A DNA stretch of 7,988 nucleotides from Ramlibacter sp. (GTDB taxonomy: Bacteria > Pseudomonadota > Gammaproteobacteria > Burkholderiales > Burkholderiaceae_C): NCBI GenBank assembly GCA_026785815.1, contig JAJAZH010000387.1, forward strand, positions 1-7,988, read 5' to 3'. A model generated the notes under the pieces. It was not told where the DNA came from and made no database searches. It worked only from the letters and a program-made list of their open reading frames with translations. A program made the position numbers and the translations under genes. Of the stretch, positions 1 through 5,662 are shown in pieces. Numbering within the stretch: position 1 is the stretch's first letter; each line of letters opens with the position of its first letter.

Positions 1-509
1 GTCATGCCGCCGGTCTGGCGCTCGAGGTGAAAGCGCAGGCTCAGCGCGTGCAGGTGCTGGAATGTTTCCAGCGCGATGCGGCGCGCGGCGCCTTGCGTGG
101 CCTTGGAGAAGATCAGCTCGCGCAGTTCGGTGAACAGCGACGTCGACAGCCGCAGCAATCCGTACGCCAGCAGCAACCCGATCGGCACCACCAGCATGGC
201 CGCAGTGGCGTCGCCGGGCTGGAAACCCGGCACCGACAGGCGACCGCCGGTCGGCGTCAGCGCGTCCACCAGGTTCTTCAACAGCACCGGCACGCCGACG
301 TTGGCCAGCTTGGCGGCCACCATGAAGAGCAGCGCGCCGACCACCCGCCACTTGTACTGCCACAGGTAAGGCAACAGCCGGGCGAGCGTGGCCCAGTCCG
401 ACTTGCCGGCCAGCGGCGTGGTCGTGGTCCCGGCCGGGCCCGGCGGCGTGGTCGCGGCTGAGGCCGCGACTGTGACAGACGGGGTGGCGAGCTCGCCAGC
501 CTGGCGCAT
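1..509 (-). CDS. ABC exporter, ATM1/heavy-metal type, fused permease-ATPase (N-terminal part only)
   Basis: This gene runs off the left edge, and 169 residues from the proposed ATG (complement of 507-509) are visible. Residues 1-38 are a low-complexity Ala/Thr/Pro-rich cytoplasmic leader. Two hydrophobic stretches follow, at about 54-77 and 103-125, as expected for the first two helices of an ABC exporter membrane domain. The end of the visible part reads FTELRELIF (126-134) and then HLHALSLRFHLERQTGGM (152-169). This block is characteristic of the ATM1/ABCB7/HMT1 family, whose members move glutathione- or sulfur-linked compounds or metal conjugates across the inner membrane. The ATPase domain would lie outside the window. 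The start codon is not certain because the Shine-Dalgarno match is weak, and in-frame TTG codons lie just upstream. The gene is divergent from the thioesterase gene. The family assignment is strong, but the transported compound is unknown. Confidence 0.85.
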   Translation of the reverse strand, partial: MRQAGELATPSVTVAASAATTPPGPAGTTTTPLAGKSDWATLARLLPYLWQYKWRVVGALLFMVAAKLANVGVPVLLKNLVDALTPTGGRLSVPGFQPGDATAAMLVVPIGLLLAYGLLRLSTSLFTELRELIFSKATQGAARRIALETFQHLHALSLRFHLERQTGGM

Positions 510-538
510 CAAGGACAATCTGGAGTTGAAATCATTAC

Positions 539-544
539 GGGAGA
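539..544 (+). promoter_or_regulatory. Ribosome binding site of the thioesterase gene
   Basis: GGGAGA lies 8 nt before the ATG at 553. It decides the start, because the same frame is open back to 388 across the exporter gene and that upstream part has no family similarity. The whole 510-552 gap must hold the start signals of two divergent genes. I found no convincing -35/-10 pair in it on either strand. Confidence 0.6.
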
Positions 545-552
545 TTGTGCCA

Positions 553-981
553 ATGTCCGTTGATCCAAGCCCCGCGTCGGTCCATGACCGCGGCGGCCAC
601 GTCGCCCTGCCGACCGGCAAGGAACTGGTGCTCAAGGTGATCCCGATGCCCGCCGACTGCAACGCCAACGGCGATATTTTCGGCGGCTGGGTCATGGCGC
701 AGGTCGACCTGGCCGGCTCGGTGATTCCGGCCCGCTACACCCAGGGCCGGATGGCGACGGTCGCCGTCAAGGAGTTCGTCTTCAAGCAGCCGGTGCGGGT
801 CGGCGACATCCTGTCCTTCTTTTCGGAACTGACGCGCATCGGGCGCACCTCGATCACGGTGCAGGTCGAGGTGTACGCCGAGCGCTTCCAGGCCCAGGGC
901 CAGTACGTGAAGGTGACCGAGGCCTCGGTCACCTATGTGGCGATCGACGGCAGCGGCAAGCCGCGGGAAATCGCCCGCTGA
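553..981 (+). CDS. Acyl-CoA thioesterase, YciA-like single hotdog domain
   Basis: The 142-residue cytoplasmic protein is the usual size for the YciA/BACH-type hotdog thioesterases, which hydrolyse acyl-CoA to free acid and CoA. The diagnostic stretch NANGDIFGGWVMAQVDLAG is at 37-55. By family knowledge the Asp in NGDIFGGW (Asp41) is the catalytic acid, and the following helix is the hotdog's central sausage helix. The strands VAVKEFVFKQPVRVGD (70-85) and ITVQVEVYAE (101-110), and VTEASVTYVAID (121-132), complete the fold. The ATG at 553 is chosen because it has a good ribosome binding site and gives the normal family length. The stop codon lies in a 14-bp tandem duplication. The gene converges on the crotonase gene, whose stop is only 16 bp away. 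A thioesterase here may recycle CoA or prevent acyl-CoA build-up, but a link to the liv/ligase operon is only inferred. Confidence 0.93.
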   Translation: MSVDPSPASVHDRGGHVALPTGKELVLKVIPMPADCNANGDIFGGWVMAQVDLAGSVIPARYTQGRMATVAVKEFVFKQPVRVGDILSFFSELTRIGRTSITVQVEVYAERFQAQGQYVKVTEASVTYVAIDGSGKPREIAR

Positions 982-997
982 CGATCGCCCGCTGACG
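970..997. repeat. Perfect 14-bp tandem duplication
   Basis: ATCGCCCGCTGACG occurs at 970-983 and again immediately at 984-997. The first copy holds the last codons and stop of the thioesterase. The second copy runs to the first bases of the inverted-repeat element that starts at 996. It could be a slippage product, or a footprint of the event that placed the repeat here. Confidence 0.85.
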
Positions 998-1073
998 TCA
1001 TTCCCGCGCAGGCGGGAATCCAGGGCTCGTGGAGTCCGGGACGCTCTGGATTCCCGCCGCCGCGGGAATGACG
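996..1073. repeat. REP-like inverted repeat element (GTCATTCCCG type)
   Basis: The left arm (996-1023) and right arm (1046-1073) are reverse complements over 28 bp with two mismatches, separated by 22 bp. Each arm also contains its own small hairpin: TTCCCGCGCAGGCGGGAA in the left arm (1001-1018) and TTCCCGCCGCCGCGGGAA in the right (1051-1068). Such ATTCCCGCG...CGGGAAT units are common dispersed palindromic repeats in beta- and gammaproteobacteria, and RNA from them would fold strongly. Lying between two convergent genes, the element could act as a bidirectional transcript end, although it has no T-tract. It carries no transposase and may be a non-autonomous element mobilised in trans. The crotonase reading frame passes through all of it. 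Confidence 0.85.
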
Positions 1074-1933
1074 ACTTCTTGGAACTTCCCGTGCCGGCCC
1101 TGCCCGTCGGCAAAGCGCGCCGCGCCTTCGAAGCCGTCGCCGATGCGGTGCTTGCCGCGCTCCCACTCCTGGTGCAGCGCCTGCGACAGCGGCAGATCCC
1201 ATTGGCGATAGGCGCTCATGCGGTCGGCATTCATCGTCGCCTGCGGAAAGCCGCACAGCTGCTGCGCCAGTGCCACCGCTGCCGCCCGGGCCTGCCCGGT
1301 CGCCACCACCCGGTTGGCCAGCCCGATCCACAGCGCCTCGGCCGATTCGACCTTGCGCCCGGTGAGGATCAAGTCCATGGCATGGCCCATGCCCACCAGC
1401 CGCGGCAGCCGCACCGTGCCGCCATCGATCAGCGGCACGCCGAAGCGCCGGCAGTAAACGCCGAAGTAAGCGTCCTCTTCCATCACCCGCAGGTCGCACC
1501 ACAGCGCCAGCTCCATCCCTCCAGCCACGGCAGCCCCGCTGACGGCGGCAATCACCGGCTTGGACAACAGCAGCCGCGAAGGGCCCATCGGCCCGATTGG
1601 CCCGATCGGCGCGCTGGCCGGGGGCTGGCCCTCGGCAGCCGAACCGGCTGGCGCCGTCATGGCCTCCGGATCGAAGTCCAGGTCCACCAGCACGCCGGCG
1701 CCGGTGCCTTGCCGTGCCATCTTCGCCGCCGCCTGCAAGTCCCAGCCGGCGCAGAAGTGACCGTTGGCGCCGTGGAACACCGCCACCCGCGCGTCGGCGT
1801 CAGCCTCGAATTCGACGAACGCCTGGTACAGCGCGCGGGCGGTGTCGGCATCGACCGCGTTGCGGACATCGGGCCGGTCCAGCGTGACGACGGTGACCTG
1901 GTCCAGCTGTTCGACGCGCACGGCGGTGTTCAT
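998..1933 (-). CDS. Enoyl-CoA hydratase/isomerase (crotonase) family protein
   Basis: The 311-residue crotonase-fold protein most likely acts on an acyl-CoA thioester in the cytoplasm. The N-terminal core has VTLDRPDVRNAVD (16-28). The first oxyanion-hole segment is ANGHFCAGWDL (56-66), and the second is VAGGMELALWCDLRV (136-150). Glu141 there matches the first catalytic glutamate of classical hydratases (rat Glu144). The position of the second glutamate (rat Glu164, FGQPE) reads FGVYC (157-161), so Cys161 replaces it, and hydratase activity should not be assumed. VPLIDGGTVRLPRLVG (166-181) is well conserved in this subgroup. Residues 94-120 form a low-complexity insert with Gly-Pro-Ile repeats. 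From about residue 285 to the end the protein is encoded by the repeat at 996-1073, so the natural C-terminus appears replaced. The ATG at 1933 fits the family start, and an in-frame ATG 18 codons upstream is less likely. Neither start has a clear ribosome binding site. The gene is divergent from livH. Confidence 0.88.
   Translation of the reverse strand: MNTAVRVEQLDQVTVVTLDRPDVRNAVDADTARALYQAFVEFEADADARVAVFHGANGHFCAGWDLQAAAKMARQGTGAGVLVDLDFDPEAMTAPAGSAAEGQPPASAPIGPIGPMGPSRLLLSKPVIAAVSGAAVAGGMELALWCDLRVMEEDAYFGVYCRRFGVPLIDGGTVRLPRLVGMGHAMDLILTGRKVESAEALWIGLANRVVATGQARAAAVALAQQLCGFPQATMNADRMSAYRQWDLPLSQALHQEWERGKHRIGDGFEGAARFADGQGRHGKFQEVVIPAAAGIQSVPDSTSPGFPPARE
1583..1609 (-). repeat. Three 9-bp repeats encoding Gly-Pro-Ile/Met units
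   Basis: Three imperfect 9-bp units (GCCCATCGG, CCCGATTGG, CCCGATCGG on the plus strand) encode the series PIGPIGPMG inside the crotonase. They lie in a loop just before the conserved SRLLLSKPVIAAV segment. Their near identity suggests slippage-driven expansion of a GPMGPS motif. Confidence 0.7.
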
Positions 1934-1986
1934 CCGCGGATTACACCCGATCCGCCAGCGCGACGCATGCCGCCGCGCGTGCGCCA

Positions 1987-1998
1987 TTGTCGGGACAA
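1987..1998. promoter_or_regulatory. Candidate operator palindrome in the crotonase-livH divergent region
   Basis: TTGTC-GG-GACAA is a perfect 5-bp inverted repeat with a 2-bp centre. It is 53 bp before the crotonase ATG (1933) and 62 bp before the livH GTG (2061), where a regulator controlling both divergent genes could bind. No regulator gene is visible in the window. A TATAAC at 2028-2033 resembles a -10 box for livH, but no good -35 lies at the right distance. The rest of 1934-2060 shows nothing I can name. Short palindromes arise by chance, so this is only a candidate. Confidence 0.25.
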
Positions 1999-2060
1999 CC
2001 CTGTAGCTGCGCGCCGCGCCGCACAGCTATAACCGTGGGCCACCCCGGAGACCCGAGCAA

Positions 2061-2936
2061 GTGCAAATCATTCAACTGGTGATCAGCGGCATCGCGCAGG
2101 GATGCATCTATGGGCTGATCGCGCTGGGCTTTGTGCTGATCTACAAGGCCACCGAGACCGTCAGCTTCGCCCAGGGCGAGCTGATGATGCTCGGCGCCTT
2201 CTGCGGGCTGGCCGCGATGGCGCTGTTCGGGCTGCCGTTCTGGCTCGCGGTGGTGGGGGCGATCGCCGTGATGGCGCTGTTCGGCGTCGTGCTGGAGCTG
2301 GCGGTGATCCGCCCGATCCTGGGACAGCCGGCGTTCTCGATCGTCATGCTCACCATCGGCATCGGCTATGTGGCGCGCGGGCTGATCACCACCATCCCCG
2401 GCATCGGCACCGAGACCCACACCTTGCCGGTCCCGTACAAGGACCAGGTCTGGCACGCCGGCCCGCTGCTGCTGAACGCGGAGCAGATGGTGGTGATCGG
2501 CTCCACCGCCGTGCTGTGCCTGCTGCTGTTCGCGGTGTTCCGCTACAGCAAGGTCGGCATCGCGATGCAGGCCGCTTCGCAAAACCAGCTGGCCGCCTAT
2601 TACATGGGCATCCCGGTGAGAAAGCTCAACGGCCTGGTCTGGGGGCTGGCCGCCGCGGTGGCTGCCATTGCCGGCCTGCTGCTGGCCCCGATCACCTTCG
2701 TGCACGCCAACATGGGTTTCATCGGCCTGAAGGCCTTCCCGGCGGCGGTGGTCGGCGGCTTCGGCAGCCTGCCCGGCGCGATCGTGGGCGGCCTGGTGAT
2801 CGGCATCGTCGAATCGCTGTCGGGCTTCTACCTGCCCGAAGGCTTCAAGGACACCGCTGCCTACATCGTGGTGCTGATCATGCTGATGGTGAAACCGAAC
2901 GGGTTGTTCGGTGAGAAGTTAAGAAAGAAAGTCTGA
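2061..2936 (+). CDS. livH: Branched-chain amino acid-type ABC transporter permease LivH
   Basis: The 291-residue polytopic inner-membrane protein is one of the two permeases of a HAAT-family importer and pairs with LivM. It starts at GTG 2061, with GGAG at 2047-2050 (10-nt spacer). The start is typical of LivH: a hydrophobic helix with GCIYGLIALGFVLIYKATE (14-32), then VSFAQGELMMLGAF (34-47). The family hallmarks AMQAASQNQLAAYYMGIPV (168-186, the cytoplasmic loop contacting the ATPases), FPAAVVGGFGSLPGAIVGG (226-244) and the terminal KPNGLFG (278-284) are all present. Length and hydrophobicity profile are normal. It is the first gene of the operon livHMGF-ligase-binding protein. The transported compound cannot be read from it. 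Possibilities include branched-chain amino acids, amides, and aromatic or other carboxylic acids. Confidence 0.95.
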   Translation: MQIIQLVISGIAQGCIYGLIALGFVLIYKATETVSFAQGELMMLGAFCGLAAMALFGLPFWLAVVGAIAVMALFGVVLELAVIRPILGQPAFSIVMLTIGIGYVARGLITTIPGIGTETHTLPVPYKDQVWHAGPLLLNAEQMVVIGSTAVLCLLLFAVFRYSKVGIAMQAASQNQLAAYYMGIPVRKLNGLVWGLAAAVAAIAGLLLAPITFVHANMGFIGLKAFPAAVVGGFGSLPGAIVGGLVIGIVESLSGFYLPEGFKDTAAYIVVLIMLMVKPNGLFGEKLRKKV

Positions 2937-2966
2937 TTGGGGACAGACCTTCAGCTCTGTCCCCAA
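2937..2966. repeat. Perfect 11-bp-stem hairpin between livH and livM
   Basis: TTGGGGACAGA (2937-2947) and TCTGTCCCCAA (2956-2966) are perfect reverse complements around an 8-nt loop, beginning directly after the livH stop codon. GGGGACAGAC...TCTGTCCCC units are dispersed repeats in many betaproteobacteria. Only 10 nt separate it from the livM ATG, and they contain no evident Shine-Dalgarno. There is no T-run, so a full terminator is unlikely. Partial attenuation, mRNA stabilisation of the livH end, or control of livM translation is possible. Confidence 0.8.
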
Positions 2967-2976
2967 CTGATCAAAA

Positions 2977-4053
2977 ATGAGATTCATCTTCAAGACCGAT
3001 TACGGCCAGGACATCAGGCTGGCCCGCCACGGCGGCCACACCTTCTGCTACGGCGCGCTGGTGCTGCTGCTGGTGGCCGCGCCCTGGCTGGTGCCCGAAT
3101 ACTGGCTGGCCCAGCTCACCTTCGTGCTGATCTACGGCATCGTCGGCCTCGGGCTGATGCTGCTGGCCGGCTTCACCGGGCTGTTCTCGCTGGGCCACGC
3201 GGCTTTCCTCGGCGTCGGCGCCTACACCCAGGGCTACCTCACCACCCACGGCGTGCCGTTTCCGATCGCGCTGGCCGGCGCTGCCGCGCTGTCGGCCGCG
3301 GTCGGCGTGGTGGTCGGCCTGCCGGCGCTGCGGGTCAAGGGCATCTACCTGGGCATCGCGACGCTGTCGTTCGGCTTCATCGTCGAGGAAGTGTTCGCGC
3401 GCTGGGAGAGCGTCACCGGCGGCAACTCGGGCATGCACCTGAAGTCGCCCGAGCTGTTCGGCGTGAGCCTCGGATCGGGCCAGGGCTTCTATTTCCTGTG
3501 CCTGCTGATCGCCGTGTTCGCCACACTGGCCATTCTCAACCTGCTGCGTTCGCCGACCGGCCGTGCCTTCGTCGCCATCCGCGATTCGGAGATTTCGGCA
3601 CAGAGCATGGGCATCCACCTGGCGCGCTACAAGACGCTGTCGTTCGCGCTCTCCGCGGCGCTGGCCGGCATCGGCGGCGCGCTCTACGCCCACAAGCTGA
3701 TGTTCATCTCGCCCGACCAGTTCAACATCCTGCAGTCGATCGACCTGCTGCTGATGGTGGTGATCGGCGGGCTCGGCTCGGTGCACGGCGCCTTCCTGGG
3801 CGCCATCTTCCTGATCTCGATGCCGCAACTGATCTCGCTGACCAAGGATTACCTGCCGCCGGTGATCGGCCAGGCGCCCGGCCTGCAATCGGTGGTGTAC
3901 GGCGCCGTGCTGATCGGCTTCGTGCTGTTCGAGCCGCTCGGCCTGTACGGCCGCTGGGTCAAGGTCCGCACCTGGTTCCAGCTGTTCCCGTTCTACCGCA
4001 AGGGCCTGTTCAAGCGGCAGAAGTCGTTCACCAAGTCGGACCGGTTGAAATGA
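2977..4053 (+). CDS. livM: Branched-chain amino acid-type ABC transporter permease LivM
   Basis: The 358-residue inner-membrane permease is the partner of LivH. After a 25-residue cytoplasmic leader come hydrophobic segments, including 26-41, 46-69 and 95-116. Family signatures are GLGLMLLAGFTGLFSLGHAA (57-76), FLGVGAYT (77-84), GLPALRVKGIYLGIATL (114-130), GRAFVAIRDSEISAQSMGI (195-213, the ATPase-coupling loop), VVIGGLGSVHGAFLGA (261-276) and FEPLGLYGRW (318-327). The C-terminus is extended and basic, rich in Lys/Arg from about 338 to 358. From memory, similar tails occur in liv clusters that contain an acyl-CoA ligase, but I cannot check this here. The ATG at 2977 follows the hairpin without a clear ribosome binding site, and the stop overlaps the livG start (ATGA). 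Confidence 0.95.
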   Translation: MRFIFKTDYGQDIRLARHGGHTFCYGALVLLLVAAPWLVPEYWLAQLTFVLIYGIVGLGLMLLAGFTGLFSLGHAAFLGVGAYTQGYLTTHGVPFPIALAGAAALSAAVGVVVGLPALRVKGIYLGIATLSFGFIVEEVFARWESVTGGNSGMHLKSPELFGVSLGSGQGFYFLCLLIAVFATLAILNLLRSPTGRAFVAIRDSEISAQSMGIHLARYKTLSFALSAALAGIGGALYAHKLMFISPDQFNILQSIDLLLMVVIGGLGSVHGAFLGAIFLISMPQLISLTKDYLPPVIGQAPGLQSVVYGAVLIGFVLFEPLGLYGRWVKVRTWFQLFPFYRKGLFKRQKSFTKSDRLK

Positions 4054-4877
4054 CCCCCGCTCGATCCATGACCGACATCCTGCTTTCCGCAAAAAACCTC
4101 AGCGTGCGCTTCGGCGGGGTGCTGGCGGTCAACGACGTCAGCTTCGACGTGCGGCGCGGCGAGGTGCTCACGCTGATCGGGCCCAACGGCGCCGGCAAGA
4201 CCACGGTGTTCAACCTGATCAGCCGGATCTACACGCCGACCACCGGCAGCATCGACTTCGAGGGCCAGCGGCTGACCGCGCAGGCGCCGCACCGGATCGC
4301 GTCGCTCGGCATCGCCCGCACGTTCCAGAACATCGAACTGTTCGAGCACGCCACCGTGCTGCACAACTTGCTGATCGGCCGCCACACCCACAGCAACACA
4401 GGCGTCTGGAGTGAAATGTTCTTCACGCCGCGCGTGCGGCAAGCCGAGATCCGGCACCGCGAGAAGGTCGAGCAGGTGATCGAGCTGCTCGACCTGCAAC
4501 ACCACCGCGACTCGATGGTGGCCGGCCTGCCCTACGGCGTGCGCAAGGTGGTCGAGATGGCGCGCGCCCTGTGCACCGAACCCAAGCTGCTGCTGCTGGA
4601 CGAGCCGTCGTCCGGCCTCAACGTGGAAGAGACCGACGACATGGCGTTCTGGATCCAGGACATTCGCGACGAGCTCGGCATCACGGTGCTGATGGTCGAA
4701 CACGACATGAGCCTGGTCTCCAAGGTGTCCGACCGGGTGCTGGCGATGAACCAGGGCGAGGTGCTGGCCACCGGCACGCCGCGCGAGGTGCAGAACCATC
4801 CCGGCGTGATCGAGGCCTATCTCGGCCAGGTCGACGACGTCTCGGCGCTGCGCCGGCCGGGGGCCGTTGCATCATGA
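4050..4877 (+). CDS. livG: ABC transporter ATP-binding protein LivG
   Basis: The 275-residue cytoplasmic ATPase is one of two that power the LivHM permease. Walker A is GPNGAGKTT (44-52), the Q-loop is FQN (Gln93), Walker B is LLLLDEP (180-186), the D-loop is SGLN (188-191), and the switch histidine is His218 in MVEHDM. The ABC signature is the LivG-type variant LPYGVRKVVEMARAL (160-174), not LSGGQ. Arg165 stands where most LivG proteins have Gln. The ATG at 4050 overlaps the livM stop by ATGA, indicating translational coupling. A second ATG at 4068 has no ribosome binding site and is less likely. The same frame is open far upstream through livM, but that part is out-of-frame shadow. The stop overlaps the livF start, again by ATGA. 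Confidence 0.95.
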   Translation: MTPARSMTDILLSAKNLSVRFGGVLAVNDVSFDVRRGEVLTLIGPNGAGKTTVFNLISRIYTPTTGSIDFEGQRLTAQAPHRIASLGIARTFQNIELFEHATVLHNLLIGRHTHSNTGVWSEMFFTPRVRQAEIRHREKVEQVIELLDLQHHRDSMVAGLPYGVRKVVEMARALCTEPKLLLLDEPSSGLNVEETDDMAFWIQDIRDELGITVLMVEHDMSLVSKVSDRVLAMNQGEVLATGTPREVQNHPGVIEAYLGQVDDVSALRRPGAVAS

Positions 4878-5662
4878 GCGTGCCCGTCAGCGACCAACCC
4901 GTCCTCAAGCTGACCAACGTCGAGTCGGCCTACGGACCGATCAAGGCGATCCGCGGTGTCAGCCTGCAGGTGCGGCGCGGCGAGATCGCGACCGTGCTCG
5001 GCTCCAACGGAGCCGGCAAGACGACGATCCTGAAAACCATCTCCGGCATCATCGACCCGCGCAAGGGCGCGATCGAGTTCAAGGGCAGCGCGATCACGGC
5101 GCGCGACCCGTCGTTCATCGTGCAGCAAGGCTTGTCGCATGTGCCCGAGGGCCGCGAGGTGTTCCCGCTGCTGACGGTGCGCGACAACCTGGCGATGGGC
5201 GCCTACACCCGTCACGACCGCGACGGCGTGGCGCGGGACCTGGAAACCGTGTTCGGCTATTTTCCGATCCTGCGCGAGCGGGCGGCGCAGGACGCCGGGC
5301 TGCTTTCGGGCGGCCAGCAGCAGATGCTGTCGATTTCGCGCGCGCTGATGGCAGCGCCCGACCTGATCCTGCTCGACGAGCCGAGCCTGGGGCTGAGTCC
5401 CAAGCTGACCCGCGAGATCTTCGAGATCGTGGTGCGCATCAACCGCGAGCGCGGCACCACCATCCTGCTGGTGGAGCAGAACGCCAACATGGCGCTCAAC
5501 GCCTCCGATTACGGCTACGTGCTGGAGAACGGCCGCATCGTGATGGAGGACAACTGCGCCCGGCTGCGCGAGAAGGACGACATCAAGGAGTTCTATCTCG
5601 GCATGAAGGAAGAAGGCGTTCGCGGCGAGCGGCGCTGGAAGAAGAAGAAGAACTGGCGATGA
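4874..5662 (+). CDS. livF: ABC transporter ATP-binding protein LivF
   Basis: The 262-residue second ATPase of the importer has Walker A GSNGAGKTT (43-51), the LivF-typical VPEGREVFPLLTVRDNL (90-106), signature LSGGQQQ (144-150), and Walker B LILLDEP (164-170). At the switch position it has VEQN (Gln202) instead of His, which is normal for LivF. The ATG at 4874 overlaps the livG stop, with a G-run at about 4859-4863 as ribosome binding site. The last ~17 residues form a basic tail with four lysines and flanking Trp/Arg (RRWKKKKNWR, 253-262), encoded by a GAA/AAG-rich stretch at about 5637-5652. E. coli LivF ends without such an extension. The stop codon again lies in an ATGA, but the frame it opens leads into repeats, not directly into the ligase. 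Confidence 0.95.
   Translation: MSVPVSDQPVLKLTNVESAYGPIKAIRGVSLQVRRGEIATVLGSNGAGKTTILKTISGIIDPRKGAIEFKGSAITARDPSFIVQQGLSHVPEGREVFPLLTVRDNLAMGAYTRHDRDGVARDLETVFGYFPILRERAAQDAGLLSGGQQQMLSISRALMAAPDLILLDEPSLGLSPKLTREIFEIVVRINRERGTTILLVEQNANMALNASDYGYVLENGRIVMEDNCARLREKDDIKEFYLGMKEEGVRGERRWKKKKNWR

Noticed and set aside
388..552. Upstream extension of the thioesterase frame
   Set aside because: These 55 codons are antisense to the exporter leader and unlike any thioesterase N-terminus. GGGAGA supports the ATG at 553.
970..1073. CRISPR array or complete insertion sequence
   Set aside because: There are only two repeat arms, inverted rather than direct, with no regular spacers and no transposase.
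935..2032. 365-codon plus-strand open frame opposite the crotonase
   Set aside because: Low-complexity Arg/His/Pro-rich product with no motif. The minus strand encodes a recognisable crotonase.
2028..2033. TATAAC as a -10 box for livH
   Set aside because: No acceptable -35 element is found 16-18 bp upstream, so it is mentioned only as a weak possibility.
2937..2966. Rho-independent terminator after livH
   Set aside because: The stem is strong but no T-run follows, and livM lies 10 nt downstream in the same operon.
2937..4049. Long in-frame upstream extension of livG (646-codon open frame)
   Set aside because: It overlaps livM in another frame, gives Arg/Ala/Gly/Pro-rich sequence with no family similarity, and is typical of GC-rich shadow frames. 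The ATGA start at 4050 explains livG fully.
2971..4092. 373-codon open frame on the minus strand opposite livM
   Set aside because: The composition is Gln/His/Asp/Arg-rich, as expected from the antisense of a membrane protein gene. No domain is recognisable and the plus strand carries clear livM.
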